In this document: piece after piece, positions 24,241 to 32,426 of the stretch
How positions within the stretch are numbered: the stretch's first letter is position 1
How the letters are laid out: the number at the start of each line of letters is the position of its first letter
Origin: an uncultured Eubacteriales bacterium
Lineage (GTDB): Bacteria; Bacillota; Clostridia; Christensenellales; CAG-138
Assembly (NCBI GenBank): GCA_902786465.1
Contig: CADACQ010000008.1
Coordinates: forward strand, 1-64,000
DNA: 64,000 nt
Reading direction: 5' to 3'
Made by a program: the position numbers and the translations under genes
The notes under the pieces: model-generated
Told to the model about the DNA's origin: nothing
What the model saw: the letters and a program-made list of their open reading frames with translations, nothing else
Databases searched by the model: none

Positions 24241-25648
24241 GGATATCGCAACACAGGAACAGGAATTGCGGGCTGACCCCCTATACGATCTGCTGCGGGA
24301 GCACCGGCCCCAGCCGTCCCGGGAAAGCCGGGAGCGGGTCCGGCGGACCCTGGACAGGATCGAGACGCCGCCCTTCGCTTGGGTGGGCGCCTTCGCCCGC
24401 CGGGCCCCCGTGGGCTTCGCTGCGGCGTGTATCGCCCTGGTGCTGCTGCTGTCCGGCACGGTCTACGCCATTTCGAGCTGGATCGGCCGGGAGGACTACA
24501 AGCCCGGGGACTATCTGGACACGCCTCCCGAGCAGCGGACCGAAGCTTCGGCCATCCCCGAGGTGGAGCAGGTGGTGCAAAATGCCGCGCCTAAGTCCGA
24601 GGGCGTCCGGGTGGTCATGCTGCCGGAGATGGCCGACGCCGACACCCTGAATGAGTGGCGGGTGAAGATGGGCCAGCCGAAATATGATGAGGCGGCCTGG
24701 GCCTGGGTCCGGGACATTCGGCCCGAAATACAGGAGGTCCTCTACGACGGCACCACCTTCGCCTACACCATTCGCCTGAACACGGACCACGCCGCCGCCT
24801 TCTCTCAGGAGCACCACGGCGACCAATGGCTGGACGCCTTTGTGGAGCAGACCATGTACACGGACACCGGGGAGAAGATCGCCACGGTCACCGGAGAGAC
24901 CGGCCTGCAGGAGGAGACATTTACGGAGGACGGCATCACCCTCCACATCGAGGACAGCCTGAACGGACCCCTCACCGGCAGCGGGCGAGTCAGCTTCACC
25001 GCTGAGATCAGCATCATGGACGTGAATGTGGACGACATGGCCCACATCGGTACCCTGGGGACCATCTACTACACTTTCTCCTTCGATGTGAACGGAGCCC
25101 TGGCCGCCACCAACGCGGACACCCGCACCGCCCAGCGGCCCCTGTCGGGCAGGGCCGTGCTGACCATGGACTACGACACCATGTGGAACCAGCCTGTGAA
25201 CCTGGACGGGGTGGTGCTGGAGGAAACGGCCAGCTTTAGGAGCACCGGCGTCTACCTGAGCTACCGGGTGAAGGAAGCGCCTGCCGATTGGACCAGCCAG
25301 ATGCGGCGCAGCCTCCTTGATCCCACCAACGAGAGGGGCAAGTTCCAGGGCATGTCCGTGAGCTACACCCTGGGCGGGGACGAAACCGTCTATGAACCCA
25401 GCTTCCCGGAGGTGGTGGCCCAGGAGGACGGCACCTGGGCCTACACGGTGGTGCTGCCCATCTTCCCCTCGGATTATGAGACTCTCAAGCAGCGGGGCGT
25501 CACCGTCCATTTGACCCTCCACACCGTGGATTCCTTCGATGGGGAACCCGTGGGGGAGGCCTGGAAACAAACCACCTTCCCGGAGAACGGCTGGGATATC
25601 ACCACCAGCGCCAAGCCCCTGACCAGCTTCCCCCTGGATTTGCCGTAA
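24230..25648 (+). CDS. Putative anti-sigma factor, DUF4179-like membrane protein
   Basis: A 472-residue single-pass membrane protein. The cytosolic N-terminus (about 1-60) is charged. One membrane helix (about 62-84, VGFAAACIALVLLLSGTVYA) is followed by a large extracytoplasmic region, which includes a DUF4179-like domain and beta-rich segments. The overlap with the ECF sigma gene and this topology fit an anti-sigma that holds the sigma at the membrane until an envelope signal arrives. No ZAS zinc motif is seen in the N-terminal part. Confidence 0.75.
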   Translation: MEYKDIATQEQELRADPLYDLLREHRPQPSRESRERVRRTLDRIETPPFAWVGAFARRAPVGFAAACIALVLLLSGTVYAISSWIGREDYKPGDYLDTPPEQRTEASAIPEVEQVVQNAAPKSEGVRVVMLPEMADADTLNEWRVKMGQPKYDEAAWAWVRDIRPEIQEVLYDGTTFAYTIRLNTDHAAAFSQEHHGDQWLDAFVEQTMYTDTGEKIATVTGETGLQEETFTEDGITLHIEDSLNGPLTGSGRVSFTAEISIMDVNVDDMAHIGTLGTIYYTFSFDVNGALAATNADTRTAQRPLSGRAVLTMDYDTMWNQPVNLDGVVLEETASFRSTGVYLSYRVKEAPADWTSQMRRSLLDPTNERGKFQGMSVSYTLGGDETVYEPSFPEVVAQEDGTWAYTVVLPIFPSDYETLKQRGVTVHLTLHTVDSFDGEPVGEAWKQTTFPENGWDITTSAKPLTSFPLDLP

Positions 25649-25671
25649 GGAAAGGGATTGCCGTAGTGCAT

Positions 25672-25704
25672 ACGAAAAAGCCTCCCCGCGGGGAGGCTTT
25701 CGTG
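25672..25704. terminator. Bidirectional intrinsic terminator
   Basis: The stem aaagcctcccc/ggggaggcttt is nearly perfect (about 25677-25700), with T-rich flanks on both strands. It serves the anti-sigma gene and the converging iorB. Confidence 0.88.
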
Positions 25705-25714
25705 TGTTTTGGGG

Positions 25715-26284
25715 TCAGGACTCCCGGCCCAGCTGGAACGCCTTCTTGTTCAGCTCCAGGAACTTGGGGGGGACGGTGGCCTCGAGGGATGCCTGCCAGA
25801 CGGATTCAGGTAGGTCCATGGCCTTGGACAGGACGCCGGTCAAAACCACGTTCACGGCCTTGGGGCTGCCCGCCTGCTCCGCGAGGGAGAGGGCGTCCAC
25901 GGCGATCACGTGGGCCTTCGCCTTCAGGTCCTCCAGGACGGTCTCGGGATAGGCCATCTGCCCGGTGATCACGGGCATGGGCAGGACGTGCTGGGTGTTG
26001 GTGATGATGGTGCCGCCCTTCTTGAGGTAGGGCAGGAACCGGCCCGCTTCCAGGGCCTCGAAGGACAGGATGTAGTCCGCCTCGCCCAGATCGATGAGGG
26101 GGGAGTGGACGGTGTCGCCGTACTTCACGTAGGTCACCACGGAGCCGCCCCGCTGGGACATGCCGTGGACCTCGGAAAGCTTCACGTCGCAGCCCGTGGA
26201 GATGAGGGCGTTGCCGATGAGGCGGGAGGCCAGCAGGGTGCCCTGGCCGCCTACGCCGACGATCATGATGGATTTCGTTTCCAT
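25715..26284 (-). CDS. iorB: Indolepyruvate ferredoxin oxidoreductase, beta subunit
   Basis: The 189-residue gamma-domain-like subunit of IOR has VGVGGQGTLLASRLIGNAL at the N-terminus and SEVHGMSQRGGSV in the middle. With IorA it oxidises aryl-pyruvates from Trp, Tyr and Phe to arylacetyl-CoA, reducing ferredoxin. The start METKSIM (26284) is preferred over an ATG four codons upstream, because AAGGA would lie too close to the latter. It follows iorA with a 115-bp gap that holds two hairpins. Confidence 0.94.
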   Translation of the reverse strand: METKSIMIVGVGGQGTLLASRLIGNALISTGCDVKLSEVHGMSQRGGSVVTYVKYGDTVHSPLIDLGEADYILSFEALEAGRFLPYLKKGGTIITNTQHVLPMPVITGQMAYPETVLEDLKAKAHVIAVDALSLAEQAGSPKAVNVVLTGVLSKAMDLPESVWQASLEATVPPKFLELNKKAFQLGRES

Positions 26285-26332
26285 AATATTTCTCATTCCT
26301 TTTCAGTAGTTTTGCCGGTTTCGCCTGCGAAA

Positions 26333-26393
26333 TTGCCGCGCCGGTCCGCGGCAAAGGCACAAACTACGTGTGTGAAAAACCTGTTTTTCACAC
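26333..26393 (-). promoter_or_regulatory. Two hairpins in the iorA-iorB gap
   Basis: TTGCCGCG/CGCGGCAA (26333-26354) and GTGTGAAAAA/TTTTTCACAC (26370-26393) are perfect inverted repeats. The second begins just past the iorA stop and could act as a partial terminator or mRNA-stabilising stem. Confidence 0.6.
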
Positions 26394-26399
26394 GACTCC

Positions 26400-28121
26400 T
26401 TATTCGCAGATGGCGCCGAACTTGCAGAGCTGCTGGCACAGGCCGCAGCCCACGCAGAGGGTGGGATCGATGGCGGCCTTGCCGCTGAAGACGATGGCCG
26501 GGCAGCCGATCTGCATGCAGGCCTTGCAGCTTTTGCACTTGTCCTGATCGATGTGGAAGGCGGGCTTGTGCTTCACCCACTTGAGGAGGGCGCAGGGCCG
26601 CCGGACCACGATGACCGAGGGCTCGTCCGCCGCCAATTCCTCCCGGATGGCCGCTTCCGTGGCCTTCAGATCCTGAGGATCGACGACCCGGACCCGCTTC
26701 ACGCCGCAGGCCTCCGCGATCTTTTCGGCGGAGAGCTGGGCCGTGGGCTGCTCTTTGAGCGTCATGCCGGTCAGGGGGTTCTGCTGATGGCCGGTCATGC
26801 CGGTGATGGAGTTATCGAGGATCAGCACCACGCCTACGCCCTGGTTGTACACCAGGTTCACGAGGCCGGTCATGCCGCTGTGCATGAAGGTGGAGTCGCC
26901 GATGACGGCCACCATCTTCTTGGCCGCCTCGGGCCGGACCTTTTCAAAGCCGTGGAGGACGCCGATGGACGCGCCCATGCAGATGGTGCTGTCCATGGCG
27001 GAGAGAGGCGCGGAGGCGCCCAGGGTATAGCAGCCGATGTCGCCGGAGACGGTGACCTTCAGCTTGTGGAGCACGTGGAAGAGACCACGATGGGGGCAGC
27101 CGGGGCAGAGCACCGGGGGCCGGACGGGTAAAGCCTCGTCCAGCTTGTCGCTTTCGGGCAGGGGACGGCCGAAGGCGGCCCGGATCCTATTCTGGGAGAA
27201 CTCGCCCAAGAGGCCCAGCTCCGCCTTGCCGAGATCCACCCGAATGCCCAGGTTCCGAAGATGTGTTTCGATGATGGGGTCCAGCTCCTCCACCACGGCC
27301 AGCTTGTCGACCTTGGAAGCGAAGTCCCGGATGATCTTTTCGGGCAGGGGGTTCACCAGGCCCAGCTTTAGGACGCTCACTTCGGGCAGGGCCTCCTTCA
27401 CGTACTGGTAGCTGATGCCGGAGGTGATGACGCCCCAGGTGGTGTCGGCCATCTCCACCCGGTTGAAGGGGCAGTCCTCGCCGTATTCCCGGAGCTTCGC
27501 GGTCCTATTCTCCACCACCACGTGCTGGGGAATGGCGTTGCCGGGGGCCATGACGTACTTGCGGGGGTTCTTCACATATTCTTTCAGGGGCGCTTCCTGC
27601 CGGTCATGGAGCTCCACCAGGCTCTGGGAGTGGGCCACCCGGGTGCAGGTGCGGAACAGCACCGGCGTGTCGTATGCTTCCGACAGCTCGAAGGCCAGCT
27701 TCATGAAGTCCCGGCACTCCCCGGAGTCGGCGGGCTCCACCATGGGCACCTTGGACGCGATGGCGTGGTGCCGGGAGTCCTGCTCGTTCTGGGAGGAGTG
27801 CATGCCGGGATCGTCGGCCACCGCGATGACCAAGCCCCCGTTGACGCCGGTGTAGGCGGCGGTGTAGAGGGGGTCGGCGGCCACGTTGAGGCCCACGTGC
27901 TTCATGGCGCACATGGCCCGGGCCCCGGCGATGGACGCGCCCAGGGCGGCCTCCAGGGCGCACTTCTCATTGGGCGCCCATTCGGCGTAGACCTCCGGGA
28001 ACTTGGCCGCTTCCTCGGTGATCTCCGTGGAGGGCGTGCCCGGATAGGAGGATACAAAGGAACACCCCGCCTCGTAGAGACCCCGAGCGGCGGCGGCGTT
28101 GCCCAACAACAGCTTCTTCAT
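26400..28121 (-). CDS. iorA: Indolepyruvate ferredoxin oxidoreductase, alpha subunit
   Basis: The 573-residue TPP- and Fe-S-dependent subunit has the pyrimidine-binding domain first (FVSSYPGTPSTEITEEAAKF, then EKCALEAALGASIAGARAM), the TPP/Mg domain with CPGCPHRG and GDIGCYTLGA, and a GDSTFMHSG region. Two 4Fe-4S motifs close the chain: CKSCKACMQIGCP and CVGCGLCQQLC. It needs strict anoxia. The start MKKLLLGNAAAARG is standard for IorA. A TTG 11 codons upstream is open but lacks a ribosome site. The start codon lies in the arm of a perfect hairpin. Confidence 0.95.
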   Translation of the reverse strand: MKKLLLGNAAAARGLYEAGCSFVSSYPGTPSTEITEEAAKFPEVYAEWAPNEKCALEAALGASIAGARAMCAMKHVGLNVAADPLYTAAYTGVNGGLVIAVADDPGMHSSQNEQDSRHHAIASKVPMVEPADSGECRDFMKLAFELSEAYDTPVLFRTCTRVAHSQSLVELHDRQEAPLKEYVKNPRKYVMAPGNAIPQHVVVENRTAKLREYGEDCPFNRVEMADTTWGVITSGISYQYVKEALPEVSVLKLGLVNPLPEKIIRDFASKVDKLAVVEELDPIIETHLRNLGIRVDLGKAELGLLGEFSQNRIRAAFGRPLPESDKLDEALPVRPPVLCPGCPHRGLFHVLHKLKVTVSGDIGCYTLGASAPLSAMDSTICMGASIGVLHGFEKVRPEAAKKMVAVIGDSTFMHSGMTGLVNLVYNQGVGVVLILDNSITGMTGHQQNPLTGMTLKEQPTAQLSAEKIAEACGVKRVRVVDPQDLKATEAAIREELAADEPSVIVVRRPCALLKWVKHKPAFHIDQDKCKSCKACMQIGCPAIVFSGKAAIDPTLCVGCGLCQQLCKFGAICE

Positions 28122-28138
28122 GTGTTCGCCGACACATG
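28119..28138. promoter_or_regulatory. Perfect inverted repeat overlapping the iorA start codon
   Basis: CATGTGT (28119-28125) and ACACATG (28132-28138) flank a 6-nt loop. The iorA ATG is part of one arm, and no clear ribosome site lies upstream of it. The site could be an operator or an RNA hairpin that limits initiation. Confidence 0.5.
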
Positions 28139-28188
28139 CCACTGCAAATATCAAATATATCTTTGCGGGCGGAAAGGATGGCGGACTG

Positions 28189-28217
28189 TTGACATTTCAG
28201 ACGGTATCTGGTATATG
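28189..28217 (+). promoter_or_regulatory. Putative sigma-A promoter for the M29 aminopeptidase
   Basis: A consensus TTGACA (28189-28194), 17 bp, TATATG (28212-28217), 42 bp before the start codon. Confidence 0.75.
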
Positions 28218-28258
28218 GAAAAGCGGAGACCAACAGATCTGAAAAAGGAGACCCTATC

Positions 28259-29482
28259 ATGAAACAGACCATACTTCGCAAATACGCCCGCCTCATCGCC
28301 CGCAGCGGCGTCAACGTCCAAAAGGGCCAGGACGTGATCGTCTATTGTCAGCTGGACCAGCCGAAATTCGTGGAGCTGCTGGTGGACGAGTGCTACAAGG
28401 CCGGCGCCAGATCGGTCAAGGTGGAGTTCAGCCACCAGCCGCTGTACAAGCTGAACGTGCGTCACCAGACCGTCACCACCTTGGCCAAGGTGGAGGAATG
28501 GGAGAAGGCGCGGCTCCAGCACTATGTGGACACCCTGCCCTGCACCATCAGCCTGACCTCCTCCGATCCTGACGGCCTCAAGGGCATCAACCAGAAGAAG
28601 ATCGCCAAAGCCGACCAGAAGAGCTGGCCCATCGTCAAGCCCTACTATGATCAGATGGAGAACAAGCAGCAGTGGTGCATCGCCGCCGTGCCTGGCGCGG
28701 CCTGGGCCAAGAAGCTTTTCCCGGAGCTGCCCCGGGGCCGGGCCATAGAAAAGCTGTGGGAGGCCATCCTCTCCACCTCCCGGGTGACGGAGGATCCCGT
28801 GGCGGAATGGGAGGCCCATGACAAAGATCTCAGCGACCGATGCGCCTATCTCAACAGTCTGGGCATCGCCGAGCTTCGCTATAAGGGCGACAACGGCACT
28901 GACCTCACCGTGGGCATGATCCCGGAGGGACTGTTCCTGGGCGGCGCCGATACCAGCCTCCAAGGCATCACCTTCAACCCCAACATCCCCAGCGAGGAGT
29001 GCTTCACCACCCCTATGCGGGGCAAGGCAGAGGGCATCGTCTACGCCACCAAGCCCCTTTCCTACAACGGACAGCTCATCGAGAACTTCTCCATTCGCTT
29101 TGAAAAGGGCAAGGCCGTGGAAGTCCACGCCGAGAAGAACCAGGCCCTGCTGGAGCAGATGATCGCCATGGACGAGGGGGCGGCCTATCTGGGCGAGTGC
29201 GCCCTGGTGCCTGTGGATTCCCCCATCAACCAGTCGGGGATCCTGTTCTTCCGCACCCTCTTCGACGAGAACGCCGCTTGCCATCTGGCGTTGGGCATGG
29301 GCTTCACCAACACCATCCGGGGGTTTGAGGACAAGACGTTGGACGAGTGCCGTGAAATGGGCGTCAACGACTCCATGGAGCACACCGACTTCATGATCGG
29401 CTACGAGGGATTGGACATCGACGCCGTGACGAAGGACGGCCGGATCGTTCCCATCTTCCGACGGGGCAAGTGGGCTTTCTGA
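28259..29482 (+). CDS. M29 family aminopeptidase (AmpS/PepS type)
   Basis: A 407-residue metallopeptidase. The opening MKQTILRKYARLIARSGVNV and KGQDVIVYC are typical of thermophilic-type aminopeptidases. Mid-protein NGTDLTVGM, NIPSEECFTTP and the C-terminal ending with MEHTDFMIG, which supplies metal ligands, are also present. These enzymes remove N-terminal residues from peptides in the cytosol using two metal ions. AAAAGGAG precedes the ATG. Transcription diverges from iorAB. It is probably not part of the next operon, whose first gene starts 80 bp later. Confidence 0.92.
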   Translation: MKQTILRKYARLIARSGVNVQKGQDVIVYCQLDQPKFVELLVDECYKAGARSVKVEFSHQPLYKLNVRHQTVTTLAKVEEWEKARLQHYVDTLPCTISLTSSDPDGLKGINQKKIAKADQKSWPIVKPYYDQMENKQQWCIAAVPGAAWAKKLFPELPRGRAIEKLWEAILSTSRVTEDPVAEWEAHDKDLSDRCAYLNSLGIAELRYKGDNGTDLTVGMIPEGLFLGGADTSLQGITFNPNIPSEECFTTPMRGKAEGIVYATKPLSYNGQLIENFSIRFEKGKAVEVHAEKNQALLEQMIAMDEGAAYLGECALVPVDSPINQSGILFFRTLFDENAACHLALGMGFTNTIRGFEDKTLDECREMGVNDSMEHTDFMIGYEGLDIDAVTKDGRIVPIFRRGKWAF

Positions 29483-29560
29483 ACCGACGGTCTTTTCCTT
29501 GACCCTGCTTCCAAAGCTTGATAGAATGGAACCACCAACCAACAGGAGGTTTTGTTTTCC

Positions 29561-30251
29561 ATGCTCCAACAACTGACCGAGCGGGTGTGGTACCTGCCTC
29601 ACGACGAGCCCTCGGACCGGCCCGTGCTCACCTATATCGAGGGGGACCAGCTCTCCGTGGCCGTGGATGCCGGGGCCAGCCCCGCCCACGTGCGGGAGGC
29701 GGCTGTCCATCCCCGAGATCACCGTCCTGACCCACTGGCACTGGGACCACAGCTTCGGCCTATGCGCGGTGAACGGCTTCACCATGGCGTCGAAACAGAC
29801 CGACGCGCGGCTTAGGAAGATGGCCGAATGGGCCTGGACTCCCGAGGCCATGGAGGAACGGCTCCGGACCGGGGAGGAGATCCCCTTCTGCCACGAGCAC
29901 ATCTGCCTCGAATACCGGCGGCCCGAGTGGATCCAGGTCATCCCCGCCGACATGACGCTGGAGGGGGAGGGGACCATGGACATCGGCGGCGTCACCGTCC
30001 GTTGCGAGACCTGCGATTCCCCCCACAGCCGGGACGCCCTGCTGGTCAGCACCGGCGATGTGCTCATCATCGGCGACGCGGGCTACGAGGATTTCTACGA
30101 GCTGGACCGGCAGTACGACAAGGGGCGCCTGGGGGCGTTCATCGAAAAGCTGAAGGGCCGCGCCGAGACCTGGCTGGTGGCGGGGCACGAGAAGCCCCTG
30201 CCCCGAAAGGACTTTATCGCGTATTTGGAAGGGATATATCATGAGCTCTAA
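29561..30251 (+). pseudogene. MBL-fold metallo-hydrolase gene broken by an out-of-frame deletion
   Basis: The frame from 29561 (MLQQLTERVWYLPHDEPSDR) runs through VAVDAGASPAHVRE to about 29700. The next family segment, IPEITVLTHWHWDHSFG with the intact HxHxDH zinc motif, lies in another frame and runs to 30251. Around ten residues between HVRE and LSIPEI that related proteins have are missing, so a short deletion is the likely cause. ACAGGAGG precedes the start, and the 3' end overlaps the aldolase gene by 11 bp. If real, no zinc hydrolase is made. If an assembly error, it is a normal MBL hydrolase. Confidence 0.8.
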
Positions 30252-31290
30252 GATCATCCGCTTCGCCTGCGATTACGACGAGGGCGCCTGCCCCGAGATC
30301 ATGGCGGCCCTCGCCGCCACCAACTTCGAACAGAACCCCGGCTACGGGGAGGACCCCCACTGTGACCGCGCAAGGGCGCTGATTAAGGAGGCCATCGGTC
30401 GAGAGGACGCCTACGTCCAGTTCCTGGTGGGCGGGACCCAGGCCAACACCACCGTCATCGCCGCGGCCCTGCGGCCCTTCCAGGGGGTGCTGGCCGCATC
30501 CACCGGCCATATCAACGTCCACGAGACCGGGGCCATCGAAGCCACGGGACACAAGGTTCTGGCCCTGCCCGATCCCGAGGGAAAGGTCCGGGCCGCCACC
30601 GTGGACGATTATGTGAAGGCCCATTGGGCGGACCCCAGCCACGAGCACACGGTCCAGCCCCGGATGGTCTATATCTCCCACCCCACCGAGGGCGGGCTCC
30701 TCTACAGCCTCCGTGAGCTGGAAGCGTTGCGGGAGGTCTGCGACAAGCACGGCCTGTATCTCTATCTGGACGGGGCGCGGCTAGGCTACGGCCTCGTTTC
30801 CCCCGCCGCGGATGTGACCATTCGGGACATCGCCCGGCTCACCGACGCCTTCTATATCGGCGGTACCAAGGTGGGCGCCCTCTTCGGGGAGGCGGTGGTG
30901 CTGCTGCATCCTGATCTTCAAAAGGATTTCCGCTACATGATCAAGCGCCAGGGCGGCATGCTGGCGAAAGGCCGGCTCCTGGGCATCCAGTTCGAGACGC
31001 TGTTCACCGACGGGCTATACACCCGCATCGCCCGGCACGCGGTGGACCTCGCCATGGTCATCCGGGACGCATTGAAAGCCAAGGGCGTGCCCTTCCTCTA
31101 CGAGTCCCCCACCAACCAGCAGTTCCCCATCCTGCCCGACGCGGTGGTGGAGAAGTTGTCGGACAGATATGCTTTCGAGGGCTGGGGCCGGGTGGACGAT
31201 GAACACACCGCCACCCGCATCTGCACCAGCTGGGCCACCCCCAAGGAGAACGTGGACGCGCTCCTTAGGGACCTGCTGCCCCTGCTGTGA
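30241..31290 (+). CDS. Low-specificity L-threonine aldolase (PLP enzyme)
   Basis: A 349-residue fold-type I PLP enzyme of the beta-eliminating lyase family, which splits threonine and other beta-hydroxy amino acids into glycine and an aldehyde. The N-terminal NPGYGEDPHC segment, FLVGGTQANT, the cofactor-binding LYLDGARLGYGL and the Schiff-base lysine in YIGGTKVGALFG (about residue 208) are present. The start codon overlaps the broken MBL gene. AAGGG lies 7 bp upstream. Confidence 0.92.
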   Translation: MSSKIIRFACDYDEGACPEIMAALAATNFEQNPGYGEDPHCDRARALIKEAIGREDAYVQFLVGGTQANTTVIAAALRPFQGVLAASTGHINVHETGAIEATGHKVLALPDPEGKVRAATVDDYVKAHWADPSHEHTVQPRMVYISHPTEGGLLYSLRELEALREVCDKHGLYLYLDGARLGYGLVSPAADVTIRDIARLTDAFYIGGTKVGALFGEAVVLLHPDLQKDFRYMIKRQGGMLAKGRLLGIQFETLFTDGLYTRIARHAVDLAMVIRDALKAKGVPFLYESPTNQQFPILPDAVVEKLSDRYAFEGWGRVDDEHTATRICTSWATPKENVDALLRDLLPLL

Positions 31291-31325
31291 CACGAAACGA
31301 CTATTGCAAAAAGGAGGGTCAGGCA

Positions 31326-32219
31326 ATGAAGCCGAAAGTATTTTTCACGAAGAAGATCACCCCCGAGAAGGTGGTGGAGCTGTACGACGCCCTGGGCGTC
31401 GACCTGCCCGGCAAGGTGGCCGTGAAGGTCCATTCTGGCGAGAAGGGCAACCAAAACTTCCTCCATCCCGATTTCTGGGCTCCCATGATCGAGAAGGTCA
31501 ACGGCACCGTGGTGGAGTGCAACACCGCCTACGGTGATTTCGACGTGGGCGTCCGGGACCATACGGCATCCCACCTGAAGCTGTTGGAGCTCCACGGCTG
31601 GAACGCCTTCGACGTGGACCTCATGGACGCCGAGGGGCCCGACGACGTGCTGCCCGTCCCGGGCGGGAAGGTGCTGAAAACCAACCTGGTGGGCAAGCAC
31701 ATGAAGAACTATGATTCCATGCTGGTCCTGGCCCACTTCAAGGGCCATCCCGCGGGGGGCTTCGGCGGGGCGCTCAAGCAGCTGTCCATCGGCTGCGCTA
31801 GCAGCCGGGGCAAGGCCCTCATACACTCCGGCGGCTTTACGGACAGCAACATGGACACCTGGAGGCACCACGCCCCCCAGGACACCTTCTGCGAGGCCAT
31901 GGCCGACGCGGCCTCCACTGTGGCGAAGTTCTTCGAGGGGAAGATCGCCTATATCAGCGTCATGAAGAACCTTTCCGTGGACTGCGACTGCTGCGCCGTG
32001 GCCGAGGACCCCTGCATGAAGGATATCGGCATCCTCGCCTCCCTGGACCCGGTGGCCATCGACCAGGCGGGCCTCGATCTTATCTACGCCGCCACGGACG
32101 ACCCGGGCCAGCGCCACTTCCTGGATCGGGTGGAGAGCCGCCACGGGGTCCATACCGTGGAGGCCGCCGCGGACCTGGGCTTCGGCAGCCGGGAGTACGA
32201 GCTGGTGGAGCTGGACTGA
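31326..32219 (+). CDS. DUF362 domain protein
   Basis: A 297-residue protein with the DUF362 pattern: VAVKVHSGEKGNQNFLHPDF, then VECNTAYGDFDVG, LVLAHFKGHPAGGFGGALKQ and LDPVAIDQAGLDLIY. The ferredoxin-like clusters often attached to DUF362 proteins are missing, although DCDCCAVAEDPC near 218-229 could bind metal. Function of the family is not established. The start MKPKVFFTKK follows AAGGAGG and is preferred over an upstream ATG. It is the last gene of its operon. Confidence 0.88.
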   Translation: MKPKVFFTKKITPEKVVELYDALGVDLPGKVAVKVHSGEKGNQNFLHPDFWAPMIEKVNGTVVECNTAYGDFDVGVRDHTASHLKLLELHGWNAFDVDLMDAEGPDDVLPVPGGKVLKTNLVGKHMKNYDSMLVLAHFKGHPAGGFGGALKQLSIGCASSRGKALIHSGGFTDSNMDTWRHHAPQDTFCEAMADAASTVAKFFEGKIAYISVMKNLSVDCDCCAVAEDPCMKDIGILASLDPVAIDQAGLDLIYAATDDPGQRHFLDRVESRHGVHTVEAAADLGFGSREYELVELD

Positions 32220-32231
32220 AAAGATATTGAA

Positions 32232-32419
32232 AGGCCGTCAGGAAGGATGGCAGAAGCCGTTTTCTCCGCGCCCGAGCTATAGTACGCTATGCGAAGGGCC
32301 GGAAAAACGGCTAATTTGCGGCATTTAATTGGGAAAGGACGCAGTCATGCGTCCTTTCTACCTTGATTATTCTTTATTTTTCCTTGCCGCAAATGTTCTG
32401 CCGCCTTTTATGACGGCCT
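32232..32419 (+). repeat. Structured ~190-bp repeat, family S, copy C
   Basis: The ends are AGGCCGTCA (32232-32240) and TGACGGCCT (32411-32419). It contains a hairpin with arms AGCCGTTTT/AAAACGGCT, ATTTGCGGC...GCCGCAAAT, and an inner hairpin GAAAGGACGCA/TGCGTCCTTTC. The layout equals copies A and B, with different bases in the stems. It lies between convergent genes, 6 bp from the stop of the 940-residue oxidoreductase gene. Confidence 0.85.
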
Positions 32420-32426
32420 GAAGGGG

